64,000 nt of DNA from Betaproteobacteria bacterium GR16-43 (GCA_001953215.1 CP019169.1:1612001-1676000), one strand, 5' to 3'; positions 27,400 through 36,198 are shown, counted from the stretch's first letter. The notes: generated by a model from the sequence alone, not told the origin. Translations and numbers: made by a program.

Positions 27400-28200
27400 A
27401 TGGAAACGCTTTCGAACACCTTGCCGGGCGCCCTTTCCGATCACGCGTATGCGATGCAGACGCGGGGCTACAACGTCATTCCCGGCTTCCTCGATTTGCC
27501 GCATTGCGACCGCCTGAGATCCGCACTGCAGCGCGCCGTCGATGCCTACCAGCCTCGCGCGCAAAGCGAGCGCAGCACGCTCGACCGCTACCTCCTCCAC
27601 GACCTGGTCTGCCGCGACCTCGAAGTCGCCCGCCTGCTGGACGACCCGCGCCTGCAGCCCCTGGTGGCGCCGCTCCTCGGCGAGCACTGGATCATGTACG
27701 CGTTCACGTCGTCGTCCGTGCCGCCCGAAGGCACCAACTACGGCCGGCGCGTCCACGTGGACAGCCCGCGCTTCGTGCCCGGGTACGCCTCGAACGTGGG
27801 CCTCATCTGGGCCCTGGACGCCTTCACCCGGGAGAACGGCGGCACCGAAGTCCTGCCGGGCTCGCACAGCAGCGCGGAGACGCCGTCCGACGAATACTTC
27901 GACCGGAATTGCGTGACGCTGGAGTGCCCCGCGGGCAGCCTCGTGGTGTTCCAGGCGCGCCTGTTCCATCGCACGGGCATGAACCGCTCGAAGAACTTCC
28001 GGCACGCGCTCACCATGAACGCCTGCCGTTCCTTCATGAAGCCGCGCATGGACTGGGTGCGCTTCGTGCCCCAGGAAATCGCCGGCGCGCTGGGCCCGCA
28101 GGGCCGGCGCCTTCTCGGCTACGATACCCGGCTGCCCACCTCGCTGGACGAGTTCTTCGTCCCGGAGGGCGAGCGCCTCTACAAACCGAACCAGGGCTGA
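27400..28200 (+). CDS. Phytanoyl-CoA dioxygenase (PhyH) family Fe(II)/2-oxoglutarate oxygenase
   Basis: 266 residues. RGYNVIPGFLDLPHCDRLRS is the PhyH opening. The iron triad is visible as H-x-D in RRVHVDSPRF (about 119-121) and a distal His in VVFQARLFHRTGMN (about 188), followed by Arg/Ser for 2-oxoglutarate. GLIWALDAFTRENGGTEVLP is the conserved central strand. Such enzymes hydroxylate or otherwise oxidise small molecules, including sugars and lipids in surface-glycan loci. It heads a four-gene operon with a methyltransferase, a NeuD-like acyltransferase and WbqC, so oxidation of an unusual sugar is plausible but inferred. Confidence 0.85.
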   Translation: METLSNTLPGALSDHAYAMQTRGYNVIPGFLDLPHCDRLRSALQRAVDAYQPRAQSERSTLDRYLLHDLVCRDLEVARLLDDPRLQPLVAPLLGEHWIMYAFTSSSVPPEGTNYGRRVHVDSPRFVPGYASNVGLIWALDAFTRENGGTEVLPGSHSSAETPSDEYFDRNCVTLECPAGSLVVFQARLFHRTGMNRSKNFRHALTMNACRSFMKPRMDWVRFVPQEIAGALGPQGRRLLGYDTRLPTSLDEFFVPEGERLYKPNQG

Positions 28201-28202
28201 AC

Positions 28203-29027
28203 ATGGATCCGAAAATCGTCGACGCGAACATCCTCGTGCACACGAAGATGGCCGCGACCTACAACAAGAACGAGCCGCACTTCAAGCCGGAGAACCAGGC
28301 CGTCGTGCGCAAGCATCTCGAAGCCCTGCGCGCGAAGACGGGACCGAAGCTCCTCGACGTGGGCTGCGGCACCGGGTTCGTCATCAACCTCGCGAAGGAC
28401 CTGTTCGGCGAGATCCACGGCGTGGACATCACGCAGGCGATGCTCGACCAGGTGGACAAGTCGGGCGGCAACATCACGCTGCACCGCTCCGTGGCCGAGA
28501 AGACCCCGTTCGCCGACAACACGTTCGACGCCGCGAGCGCCTACTCCTTCATCCACCACCTCACCGACTACGCCGAGGTGCTGAAGGAAGTCCATCGCGT
28601 GCTGAAGCCCGGCGGCGCGTTCTACATCGACCTCGATCCCAACAAGCTCTTCTGGCAGGCGATGGCCGCCGCCGAGAAGAGCGCCGCGCTCGACAAGCCC
28701 TCGGACATCGTCCAGCGCGAGATCGCGTCGGTGATGCACACCGACGACCGCGTCGAGGAGGAGTGGGGCATCCCCGCCGAGACGTTCAACCTCGCCGAGA
28801 ACTACAAGGACCTGCAGGGCGGCATCGACGGCGCCGAGCTGCGCGCCGCGGCGCTGAAGATCGGGTTCAAGTCCTGCGACGTGGGCTACTACTGGTACCT
28901 CGGGCAGGGCGCGATCCTGCACGGCCAGTCGGCCGCGGATGCCGCCACGGTCGAGAACTTCCTCACCCGTGCGCTGCCGGCTTCCGCGCCGCTCTTCAAG
29001 TACGTGCGCTTCCTGCTGGTGAAGTAG
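28203..29027 (+). CDS. SAM-dependent methyltransferase (class I)
   Basis: 274 residues, starting 2 nt after the PhyH stop. Motif I KLLDVGCGTGFVINLAKDLF (about 50), motif II acidic end IHGVDITQAML, motif IV ASAYSFIHHLTDY and motif VI HRVLKPGGAFYIDLDPNKLF give a full SAM-binding fold of the Methyltransf_11/25 type. The C-terminal third (DIVQREIASVMHTDDRVEEE) is unique. No membrane segment. Operon context suggests that it methylates a sugar or sugar nucleotide. Confidence 0.85.
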   Translation: MDPKIVDANILVHTKMAATYNKNEPHFKPENQAVVRKHLEALRAKTGPKLLDVGCGTGFVINLAKDLFGEIHGVDITQAMLDQVDKSGGNITLHRSVAEKTPFADNTFDAASAYSFIHHLTDYAEVLKEVHRVLKPGGAFYIDLDPNKLFWQAMAAAEKSAALDKPSDIVQREIASVMHTDDRVEEEWGIPAETFNLAENYKDLQGGIDGAELRAAALKIGFKSCDVGYYWYLGQGAILHGQSAADAATVENFLTRALPASAPLFKYVRFLLVK

Positions 29028-29031
29028 CGCC

Positions 29032-29589
29032 GTGAAGCTGCTCGTCTACGGCTCGAGCGAATTCGGCGCCGTGCTGCGCGACGTGCTCGCCGATTGCGGC
29101 CACGAGTTCGCGGGTTTCATCGACGACGTCCATCCGAAGAACCCCGGCGTGCTCGGGAGTTTCGAGCAGGTGCGCGCGAGCCACCCGCCCTCCGCGGCCG
29201 GGCTCGTGCTCGCCATCGGCTACAAGCACCTCGAGGCGCGCCGCAAGGTCTTCGAGTCCGCGCGCGCCGCGGGCTATCGCTTCCCGCCGCTCGTGCATCC
29301 CGCCGCGCACGTCCATCCGTCCGCGAAGGTGGGCGAGGGCGCCGTGGTGATGGCCCGCGCGATCGTCGACCGGCAGGCGAACGTGGGCGAGGCCTGCGTG
29401 CTGTGGCCGGGCGTCAACGTGTCGCACGACAGCCGCATCGGCGCGAACACCTTCGCGTCGCCCTCGGCGGTCGTGTGCGGCTTCGTCGAGGTCGGGCGCG
29501 ACTGCTTCCTCGGCGCCGGCAGCGTGATCGCCGACCACCGCACCGTGCCCGACGGGTCCTTCGTCAAGGCCGGCAGCACCTTCGCCTGA
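29032..29589 (+). CDS. NeuD-like sugar O-/N-acyltransferase (left-handed beta-helix)
   Basis: 185 residues, GTG start 4 nt after the previous stop. An N-terminal Rossmann-like part (LLVYGSSEFGAVLRDVLADC, EFAGFIDDVHP) is followed by hexapeptide repeats from about residue 90 (HPAAHVHPSAKVGEGAVVMA; VGEACVLWPGVNVSHDSRIG; FLGAGSVIADHRTVPDGSFV). This two-part layout is that of NeuD/PglD acyltransferases. The family acetylates sialic acids or the 4-amino group of UDP/dTDP-sugars. A WecE-type 4-aminotransferase is encoded just downstream on the opposite strand, so acetylation of its product is a reasonable inference. Confidence 0.83.
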   Translation: MKLLVYGSSEFGAVLRDVLADCGHEFAGFIDDVHPKNPGVLGSFEQVRASHPPSAAGLVLAIGYKHLEARRKVFESARAAGYRFPPLVHPAAHVHPSAKVGEGAVVMARAIVDRQANVGEACVLWPGVNVSHDSRIGANTFASPSAVVCGFVEVGRDCFLGAGSVIADHRTVPDGSFVKAGSTFA

Positions 29590-29590
29590 G

Positions 29591-30289
29591 GTGGCCGTGG
29601 CCGCGCCGACCGTCGCGGTCCTCCAGTCGAACTACATCCCGTGGAAGGGCTACTTCGACATCATCCGCGACGCCGACCTCTTCGTGTTCTACGACGACGT
29701 GCAGTTCACGAAGAACGACTGGCGCAACCGGAACCGCATCAAGACGCCGAAGGGCACCGAGTGGATCACGGTTCCCGTGGGCCAGGACATCAGCCGCCTC
29801 ATCTGCGAGGTGACGATCCCGGACGCGCGCTGGGCGAAGGTGCACTGGAAGACCCTCTCGCAGAACTACGCGCGCGCGCCGCACTTCGCGCACTACCGCG
29901 AGCTCTTCGAATCGATCTATCTCGGGCGCGAATGGAAGACCCTCTCGGAGCTCAACAGGCATCTCATCGAGGCGATCTCGCGCGAGCTGGGCCTCGCCAC
30001 GCGCTTCGCCGACTCGCGCGACTATGCGCTGCAAGGTTCGGCGAGCGACCGCCTGCTGCGCCTCCTCGTGAAGACCGGCGCGAAGCGCTACGTCTCGGGC
30101 CCCTCGGCCCGCGACTACCTCGATGAAGCGGCCTTCGCCGGCGCGGGCATCGAAGTGATCTACAAGTCCTACGAGGGCTATCCCGAATACCCGCAGCTCC
30201 ATCCGCCGTTCGAGCATCGCGTGTCGATCGTGGACGTGCTCTTCAACTGCGGGGCGCGGAGCTCCGAGGTGATCTGGGGCTGGCGCTAG
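29591..30289 (+). CDS. WbqC family protein
   Basis: 232 residues. The start is GTG 29591, with GTG 29597 as alternative; neither has a strong ribosome-binding site. VAVLQSNYIPWKGYFDIIRD and DLFVFYDDVQFTKNDWRNRN followed by RIKTPKGTEWITVP are signatures of the WbqC family, found in O-antigen clusters that make acylated amino sugars. The biochemical activity is unproven; members have been proposed to act in glycine or amino-acid transfer to sugars. C-terminus SIVDVLFNCGARS also conserved. Last gene of its operon; its stop abuts the wecE stop with no gap. Confidence 0.85.
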   Translation: MAVAAPTVAVLQSNYIPWKGYFDIIRDADLFVFYDDVQFTKNDWRNRNRIKTPKGTEWITVPVGQDISRLICEVTIPDARWAKVHWKTLSQNYARAPHFAHYRELFESIYLGREWKTLSELNRHLIEAISRELGLATRFADSRDYALQGSASDRLLRLLVKTGAKRYVSGPSARDYLDEAAFAGAGIEVIYKSYEGYPEYPQLHPPFEHRVSIVDVLFNCGARSSEVIWGWR

Positions 30290-31432
30290 TTACGCCTTGG
30301 CGTAGAAGCCGCGCACCGCGGCGATGACGCGGTCCTGCTGCGCGGCCGTGAGCTCGTGGAAGAGCGGCAGGCGCAGCAACGTGTCGCCCACGCGGTCGGT
30401 GACGGGCATCGGCCCGGGCGTGCGGCCGTACTTCAGGCCCGCCACGGCCGAATGCAACGGCACGTAGTGCGTGACCGCATGGATGTCCAGCCCGCGCAGG
30501 TGCAGGCGCAGGCCCTCGCGCTCCGCGGCCGAGTTCGCGAGCACGAAGAAGATGTGGCCGGTGTCACGGCAATCCGGATGCCCTTTCGGAAGCGTGAGCC
30601 GGCCGTCGCGCTCGAGGTCGGCGAGGCCTTCCTGGTACCGGGCGCACAACGCGAGCCGGCGCTGCGTGAGCATGTCGGCCTGCTGCAATTGCGCGAAGAG
30701 GAACGCCGCAGTGATCTCGCCGGGCAGGTAGGACGAGCCGATGTCCACCCAGCTGTACTTGTCCACGGCGCCGCGGAAGAACGCCTTCCGGTTTGTGCCC
30801 TTCTCGCGCACGATCTCCGCGCGCTCGACGAACGTCGCGTCGCGGAACAGCAGCGCGCCGCCTTCGCCGCAGATCACGTTCTTGGTGTCGTGGAAGGACA
30901 GGCAGCCCAGCTCGCCGATGGCGCCGAGCTTGCGTCCCTTGTAGGTGGCACCGAGCGCCTGGGCCGCGTCCTCGATGACCAGCAGGCCGTGCTGCTTCGC
31001 GATCGCGCCGATGCGGTCCATGTCGCAGGCGACACCGGCGTAGTGCATGGGCACGATGGCGCGCGTGCGCGGCGTGATCGCGGCTTCGACGAGCGACTCG
31101 TCCAGGTTCAGGTTATCGGGCCGGATGTCCACGAAGACCGGGACGGCCCCGCGCAGCACGAAAGCGTTCGCCGTCGACACGAACGTGAACGACGGCATGA
31201 TCACTTCGTCGCCCGGTCCGACGCCGGAGACGATCGCCGCGAGCTCGAGGCCCGCGGTGCACGAGTGCGTGAGCAGCGCGTGGTGGCAGCCGAGCTCCTT
31301 CACGAACCACTCCGAGCAGCGGCGCGTGAACTCGCCGTCGCCGGAGAGATGCCCGCGCGCGGCGGCTTCGCGGATGTAGTCGAGCTCGGAGCCGACGAGG
31401 AAGGCCTTGCCGAAGGGAATGGTGTCGCTCAT
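30290..31432 (-). CDS. wecE: dTDP-4-amino-4,6-dideoxygalactose transaminase (WecE/RffA, DegT/DnrJ/EryC1 family)
   Basis: 380 residues. PLP-dependent fold with HALLTHSCTAGLELAAIVSG, EVIMPSFTFVSTANAFVLRG, VPMHYAGVACDMDRI, VIEDAAQALGATYKG and Schiff-base lysine in SFHDTKNVICGEGG (about residue 183). TNRKAFFRGAVDKYSWVDIG followed by SSYLPGE is the specific WecE signature distinguishing it from other DegT enzymes. Reaction in the family: glutamate-dependent amination of dTDP-4-keto-6-deoxyglucose to dTDP-4-amino-4,6-dideoxygalactose. rml genes for the precursor are not in this window. ATG overlaps the stop of the upstream methyltransferase gene (ATGA). Confidence 0.92.
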   Translation of the reverse strand: MSDTIPFGKAFLVGSELDYIREAAARGHLSGDGEFTRRCSEWFVKELGCHHALLTHSCTAGLELAAIVSGVGPGDEVIMPSFTFVSTANAFVLRGAVPVFVDIRPDNLNLDESLVEAAITPRTRAIVPMHYAGVACDMDRIGAIAKQHGLLVIEDAAQALGATYKGRKLGAIGELGCLSFHDTKNVICGEGGALLFRDATFVERAEIVREKGTNRKAFFRGAVDKYSWVDIGSSYLPGEITAAFLFAQLQQADMLTQRRLALCARYQEGLADLERDGRLTLPKGHPDCRDTGHIFFVLANSAAEREGLRLHLRGLDIHAVTHYVPLHSAVAGLKYGRTPGPMPVTDRVGDTLLRLPLFHELTAAQQDRVIAAVRGFYAKA

Positions 31433-32448
31433 GGGGTGCACCGGAAGTAGGCCACGGCCTTGTAGCCCAGGCCGTGCGCGTGGAGCCAGCCGGCATCGAG
31501 CACGGCGGGAGGTTCGATGCGCGCGACGCGGCGCACCGTGGCGGCGACCTCGTCGGGCGGGAAGGCGAGGATGCGATCGATCTCGGTGATGATGGTCTCG
31601 ACCGCGAGCGTCTCGAGGCCCGCGGAACGCCCGATGCGAGAAAGCGTCGCCGTGTTGAAGTGGCTCCAGTGGCCGTGGCAGAAGTTCGTGTTGCGGGCCC
31701 CTTCGAGTTGCACCAGCAGGCTGTCGACGTTCGGCACCTGCACCACGAGCACGCCGCCCGGCACGAGCCGCTCGCGCGCCAGGCGCAGCAGCTCGAGCGG
31801 CTGGGCCAGGTGCTCGAGCACGTCGAGGAGCGTGATCGCGTCGAAGCGCTCGCCGGCGGGCAGCACGTCGGGAAAGAAGCCCTCGAGGATCTCGATGCCG
31901 TGCGCACGGCACGCGGCGGCGAACTCGGCGTTCGCCTCGATGCCGACGGCGCGCCATCCGGACTGCATCGCGGCTTCGAGGAGCTTGCCGCTGCCGGGGC
32001 CGATGTCGAGGAGGCGCCCCGGGGGCGCGCGGTATTCGCCCAGCCGCTGCACGAGGTAGAGGCTCTTGATGCGCTCCAACTCCGCGTAGGCCGAGTTGCG
32101 CTTCAGGTCCTGGTAGCTCGTCTGCGAAGCCGACTCCACGTAGAGCTGGCGGTCGTACTCGTCGCGCAGGATGTTGCGGCTGTAGGTGAGCCCGCATTCG
32201 GGGCAGGCGACGATCTTCATGCCGAGCTTCTCGAACAACGGCGCGGCGCGCGCGCCCGGCGTGGCGCACAACGGGCAATCGCGTTCGCGATCCGTGCCCG
32301 GCGCGAAAGCGCCGGCGGCGTCGAGCACCGTGGAAGACGTGTCCTTCCACGCGCGGTCGAGCGCGCTGTAGTTGGCGCGCACGGCCTCGCGGAAGCCGGG
32401 CACGAGCGCGGCGTCGAAGTCGCTGGGCTGCACGCGCGCCGCGCTCAT
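31429..32448 (-). CDS. Zinc-ribbon class I methyltransferase
   Basis: 339 residues. An N-terminal zinc ribbon has Cys58, Cys61, Cys82 and Cys85 (CPLCATPG ... VACPECGLTYSRN), as in the Methyltransf_13/23-type enzymes of sugar pathways. The SAM domain follows: RLLDIGPGSGKLLEAAMQSG (about 145), VGIEANAEFAAACRAHGIE, DAITLLDVLEHLAQPLELLR and PGGVLVVQVPNVDSLLVQLE. ATGA overlap with wecE downstream and with the upstream gene shows tight coupling. Role in modifying an amino-sugar or its glycan is inferred. Confidence 0.84.
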   Translation of the reverse strand: MSAARVQPSDFDAALVPGFREAVRANYSALDRAWKDTSSTVLDAAGAFAPGTDRERDCPLCATPGARAAPLFEKLGMKIVACPECGLTYSRNILRDEYDRQLYVESASQTSYQDLKRNSAYAELERIKSLYLVQRLGEYRAPPGRLLDIGPGSGKLLEAAMQSGWRAVGIEANAEFAAACRAHGIEILEGFFPDVLPAGERFDAITLLDVLEHLAQPLELLRLARERLVPGGVLVVQVPNVDSLLVQLEGARNTNFCHGHWSHFNTATLSRIGRSAGLETLAVETIITEIDRILAFPPDEVAATVRRVARIEPPAVLDAGWLHAHGLGYKAVAYFRCTP

Positions 32449-33185
32449 CCCTGCAGCGTCGGGTTCACGACGTACTTGTGCTGGATCGGCCAGCGGATTT
32501 CGGCGGCGGACTTGCGCCGTGCGATGGCGAGCAGCGTCGCGCCGTCGGGCATGTTGGTGAAGCGCTGGTACGCGGGCGCCGCGCCGATCCGCGGCGTTTC
32601 GCTCACGGCCTCGAGCACGATGTCCAGGCGTTCGATCGCGAAGCCGTTGGCGGCGTAGAAGTCGTGGTACCAGGTCGGGTTCAAGTTGTAGAACCCGTGG
32701 TTGTACATGTTGAGCGGATTGCCGTGCATCGCGAACCCGCCCAGCGCCACGGCGCCCGCGACGTTCTTCGCCGCCTGCGCGATATCGAAGCAGTGCTCGA
32801 GCGTCCCGGCGTCGAGCACGGCGGCATAGCGGCCGTGGTGTTCCGCGGGCAGCGGCGTATTCAAGTCATGGATGATCTCGCCGCCGCGGGCCTCGACCAG
32901 GTCGATCACGTCGAGTTCGTAGCCCAGCGCGGTGAACAGCGAGCGCGCCTCGATCACGCCCCCGGCCTGCTCGCCCATGTTGTGCCACTTGAGGATCTGT
33001 TGCGAGTCGGCGCGGAAGGCCAGCTTCGCGGCGATGTCGGGCCCGAAGATCCGCGCGGTCTGTGCCGGGCTGGCGAGGATGTCCGGATAGCCGAGCGACA
33101 GGATGCGGCGGCTGGTGCACCCGAGGGCCTCCGGCGTGGACAGGCTGGTCTTCAGGGCATGCAGCGTGAGCGGGACGAGGGACAT
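32445..33185 (-). CDS. Methyltransferase-like protein of unknown function
   Basis: 246 residues. There is no clear glycine-rich motif I, but the centre reads like a degenerate SAM-fold: RYAAVLDAGTLEHCFDIAQA, then VAGAVALGGFAMHGNPLN and YNLNPTWYHDFYAANGF, matching the post-motif region of polysaccharide-locus methyltransferases. The N-terminal RRILSLGYPDILASPAQTAR is unusual. The gene begins 2 nt after the upstream stop and overlaps the zinc-ribbon methyltransferase by 4 nt. It may be an inactive or partner methyltransferase; I do not recognise a named family. Confidence 0.65.
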   Translation of the reverse strand: MSLVPLTLHALKTSLSTPEALGCTSRRILSLGYPDILASPAQTARIFGPDIAAKLAFRADSQQILKWHNMGEQAGGVIEARSLFTALGYELDVIDLVEARGGEIIHDLNTPLPAEHHGRYAAVLDAGTLEHCFDIAQAAKNVAGAVALGGFAMHGNPLNMYNHGFYNLNPTWYHDFYAANGFAIERLDIVLEAVSETPRIGAAPAYQRFTNMPDGATLLAIARRKSAAEIRWPIQHKYVVNPTLQG

Positions 33186-33187
33186 GG

Positions 33188-35152
33188 TCAGTGGGTTTCG
33201 TCGCGGCCGAGCAGGTGGGAGGCGAGGATGCGCGCCGCGCCCGCGCGATCGGCCATGAGGCGCTCGACGAACGCGCGGGATGCGTCGCCCGCGCGCTTGC
33301 GGAACACCGGGTCGCGGCCCAGTTGCACCGCGACTTCGACGTAGCCGGCGGCGTCGGATCGGCGCAGGTAGAGGTCCGTCTTCACATCGGGGCGGAAGAT
33401 TTCGTGCGCAGTGCGTGCTGGCTCGGAAGAATTGCGATCGGCGCGCAGCAGCGGCTCGACCAGCGCGTTGATGCCGGTGTTGGCGGAGGCAGGTCCCGCG
33501 AAGAGCACGACGGGCTTTCCGGCCCCCATGGCTTCGTAGAGGGTGAACCCGCACGGGAAGGGGAACGAATCGAGGAAGACGTCGATCACCTGCGCGTAGA
33601 GCCGGGTGTCGACCCAGCCGATGAAGCGGGTCCGCGCCGCGACGCCGGCTTCCTCGAAGCGGCGCTGGATCTCGGGCAGCTGCACGCGGCCGGTCCAGAG
33701 GAAGAGCGCGCCGGGCAGGTCCCGCAGGATCGCCACGATCGCGTCGAGGAAGGCGGGATCGCTCAACTTCTCCTCGCGCCCGAAGGAGCCATACACGACG
33801 CCCGCCGCGCCGAGCGACGCGCGCACGCGGGCCGCCTCGGCCGAGAGCTCCGGCGCGAACCAATGCGCCGCGGCCACCGGCACCACCGACCACTCACGGC
33901 CGTGGATCATCTTCGTGATTTCGGAAGGGCCGCCGCCCGTGACACGCCCGTCGATCTCCGGGAGATCGAGCGCGTGGTACTTCATCGCCCACCAGACCTG
34001 GCGCGGGGCCAGGCGCATGCCGAAGGCGAAGGGCAAGGCGAGCGCCGCGCTGATCCAGGTGAGCGTCCCGATGCCTTCCTCCGCGATGCGCGAGCGCATC
34101 CGCGCGAGCGAGGCGAGGAGGTCGGGCTGCCGCCCCGGCAGCGTGAGCGGCTCGATCCGCACGCCCGCGGCGCGGAATCGCTCGATCGCTTCCGGTTGGC
34201 CGGCGTGGAAGAACAGGAAGGGCTCCATGCGCGGCTCCGGCAGGCTCGCATGGCCTTCGAGCGTTTCCAGCAACGTCTGCACGTGCGCGAGGTTCGTCAC
34301 GTTGTGGACGAAGAAGCCCACCCCCGGAAGGGCGCCCCGCTCCCGCGGGCGCACCGGCGGCAAACCGGCCGCGAAGCGGGCGCCGGCCTCGCGCATTCCG
34401 TCCTTCCAGAGCGCGAAGCAATCGCGGAAGTGCGCTTCCGATTCCGTCTGCTTCACGTAGCCCTGGTAGATGGCGTGTTCGATCACGAGGGCGATGTCGA
34501 AGCGGTCGCGCGCGAAGGCACGGCGCATCCAGGGCAGCAGGATGCCCTCGACGATCCGCCGGTTCCACGCGGGCTCCGCGGTCAGGCCGAAACCGAGGAC
34601 GCGCGTCGCGAGCGCGAAGCGGCCGCCGAACTCGCCCACGGAAAGGCCGAGCAACGGCGAGGCGACCAGCGCGTCCAGCGCGGCGGGTTCCGGCTCGGGC
34701 TGCGACCGGGCGAGCAATCCGCCAAAAGCCTGCAGGACGCCGCGGCGCGCTTCCAGCACCGCCGGCGTTTCCCGCGCGACCGCGTCGACGGCGAGCCGCG
34801 CGGCATCCCAGGGCCCGGACCGGTTCGCGGTCCCGTACTCCTCGGCGAAGGCCTGCGAAAGGCGTTCGAGCGCCTGCGCCTCGCGCCCCGCCAGCAGCGC
34901 GACGTTGGCGATCAGGTAGCGCACGGAAAGGTTGCGCGGATTCGCCGCCAGCGCCGTCTGCGCGGCACGCTCGGCTTCGTCGAGGCGGCGCAACGACATG
35001 CAGGCCACCGCGTGGACCAGGAGCGCATCGACGTTGGCGGGTTCGCGCGCGAGGACCTGGAGGCTGGCGCGGTCGGCTTCCTCGAAGCGGCCCTGGGCCA
35101 GGAGTTGCTCTGCGTTCGTGATGGCGTGCTCTTGGATCGGAGTCAACCGCAA
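33188..35152 (-). CDS. TPR-containing GT41/GT4-like glycosyltransferase
   Basis: 654 residues. Start TTG 35152 is the most upstream start and lies 6 nt after a TAAAAT box; no ATG is available nearby. TPRs occupy about 8-110 (LLAQGRFEEADRASLQVLAR; RRLDEAERAAQTALAANPRN). A large helical middle leads to a GT-B donor domain from about 440: AGVVYGSFGREEKLSDPAFL, GALFLWTGRVQLPEIQRRFE, ARTRFIGWVDTRLYAQVIDV, FLDSFPFPCGFTLYEAMGAG and KPVVLFAGPASANTGINALV. This layout parallels the TPR-OGT proteins at 12423 and 14489. First gene of the wecE operon. Confidence 0.78.
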   Translation of the reverse strand: MRLTPIQEHAITNAEQLLAQGRFEEADRASLQVLAREPANVDALLVHAVACMSLRRLDEAERAAQTALAANPRNLSVRYLIANVALLAGREAQALERLSQAFAEEYGTANRSGPWDAARLAVDAVARETPAVLEARRGVLQAFGGLLARSQPEPEPAALDALVASPLLGLSVGEFGGRFALATRVLGFGLTAEPAWNRRIVEGILLPWMRRAFARDRFDIALVIEHAIYQGYVKQTESEAHFRDCFALWKDGMREAGARFAAGLPPVRPRERGALPGVGFFVHNVTNLAHVQTLLETLEGHASLPEPRMEPFLFFHAGQPEAIERFRAAGVRIEPLTLPGRQPDLLASLARMRSRIAEEGIGTLTWISAALALPFAFGMRLAPRQVWWAMKYHALDLPEIDGRVTGGGPSEITKMIHGREWSVVPVAAAHWFAPELSAEAARVRASLGAAGVVYGSFGREEKLSDPAFLDAIVAILRDLPGALFLWTGRVQLPEIQRRFEEAGVAARTRFIGWVDTRLYAQVIDVFLDSFPFPCGFTLYEAMGAGKPVVLFAGPASANTGINALVEPLLRADRNSSEPARTAHEIFRPDVKTDLYLRRSDAAGYVEVAVQLGRDPVFRKRAGDASRAFVERLMADRAGAARILASHLLGRDETH

Positions 35153-35197
35153 GGCGCGATTTTAACATCCGGGCCTCTCTGTCAGAATCGCCCGGGA
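35150..35197. promoter_or_regulatory. Compact divergent promoter region between the 35152 (-) and 35197 (+) starts
   Basis: Only 44 bp separate the two start codons. On the plus strand CAGAAT (35183-35188) ends 8 nt before ATG 35197. On the minus strand TAAAAT ends 6 nt before TTG 35152. Both transcripts would be essentially leaderless, and the -35 regions must overlap, so expression of the two operons may be mutually exclusive or co-regulated. Confidence 0.5.
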
Positions 35198-36195
35198 TGA
35201 AAGTCGTGTACGTCTGCTTCGCCGCCCTCGAGCCCGGTCCGCAGGGCCTCACTTCCCGGCTGGCCTCGGTGCGCTATCGCGCCATCCTCCCGGCACGCGG
35301 GCTCACGCGCCTGGGCCACGAGGTGCGCCTCGTCGTCGCCGGATCCGGCGCGTGGAGCGATGCGGAAGCCGATGCGCTGCGTTGCGACGTCCTGGTCATC
35401 GGCAAGAGCGTCGATCCCTCGACCGAGGAGCTCGCACGCAAGCTGCGGGAGCGCGGCGCACGCATCGTGCTGGACGTCTGCGACTTCCAGTTCGGGCATC
35501 CCGCGCACGGGGCGCACTTCGAGCGCCTCCTCGCTCGGGCCGACGATGTCATCGCGGCCAGTGAAGCGATGGCCGACGCGATCCGCCGGTACGCGGGTCG
35601 CGAGGCCACGGTGATCAGCGACCCGGTGGAGGGCGTGCTGGCGGAGCCCGCCTTCGCGCCGCGCCCGCCCTTCCTGAAGGTGCTGTGGTTCGGCAACGCG
35701 CAGAGCGCGCAAAGCCTCGCGGAGCGCGCGTCCGAACTTCACGAGCTGGGTGCGGCGATGCCGGTGCGGCTCACCGTCATGACGGCGCCGCTGCCGGAGA
35801 TCGCGGCCCTCGTCGCGCGGATCGATCGCGATGGGGCCGGCCGCTCCGGCGCGACTTTCGTCGAATGGTCGCAGGTGGCGATGGCGGCCGCGCTGGCGGG
35901 CCACGATGCCGTGTGGCTCACGTCCCGCGACGGGGAACGGGAGCGCGTCAAGAGTCCCAACCGCCTCGTGGAGGCGATCTGGGCGGGGCGCCTCGCCATC
36001 TCCGACCCCGTGCCTTCCTACGAGGCTTTCGCCGCCGGCGCGCGGATCGGAGCCGGTCTTGCGCGCGGGATGCTCGAATCCGTCGCGGACATTCCCGGCA
36101 CCGTCGAGCGCATTCGCGCGGGACAGGAACAGGTGCGTCGCGAACATTCGCCCGAACGCATCGCGGCCCTCTGGGCGGCCGCGCTCACGCGTTAG
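35197..36195 (+). CDS. Glycosyltransferase-like protein (GT4-related), paralogue of the 36207 N-terminal domain
   Basis: 332 residues. Starts VVYVCFAALEPGPQGLTSRL, then SVRYRAILPARGLTRLGHEV, CDVLVIGKSVDPSTEEL, RIVLDVCDFQFGHPAHGAHF and ASEAMADAIRRYAGREATVI. The second half has FLKVLWFGNAQSAQSLAERA and ERVKSPNRLVEAIWAGRLAI followed by SDPVPSYEAFAAGARIGAG. It reads as a two-domain GT-B-like protein, with the E-x7-G pattern replaced by SPNRLVEAIWAGR. I do not recognise a characterised member. It shares most of these motifs with the next gene, from which it is separated by 11 nt. Confidence 0.7.
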   Translation: MKVVYVCFAALEPGPQGLTSRLASVRYRAILPARGLTRLGHEVRLVVAGSGAWSDAEADALRCDVLVIGKSVDPSTEELARKLRERGARIVLDVCDFQFGHPAHGAHFERLLARADDVIAASEAMADAIRRYAGREATVISDPVEGVLAEPAFAPRPPFLKVLWFGNAQSAQSLAERASELHELGAAMPVRLTVMTAPLPEIAALVARIDRDGAGRSGATFVEWSQVAMAAALAGHDAVWLTSRDGERERVKSPNRLVEAIWAGRLAISDPVPSYEAFAAGARIGAGLARGMLESVADIPGTVERIRAGQEQVRREHSPERIAALWAAALTR

Positions 36196-36198
36196 AAT
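36193..36198 (+). promoter_or_regulatory. -10 box TAGAAT ahead of the 36207 GTG start
   Basis: TAGAAT overlaps the stop codon of the previous gene and ends 8 nt before GTG 36207, with no ribosome-binding site between. It suggests an internal leaderless promoter within the trio. Confidence 0.45.
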
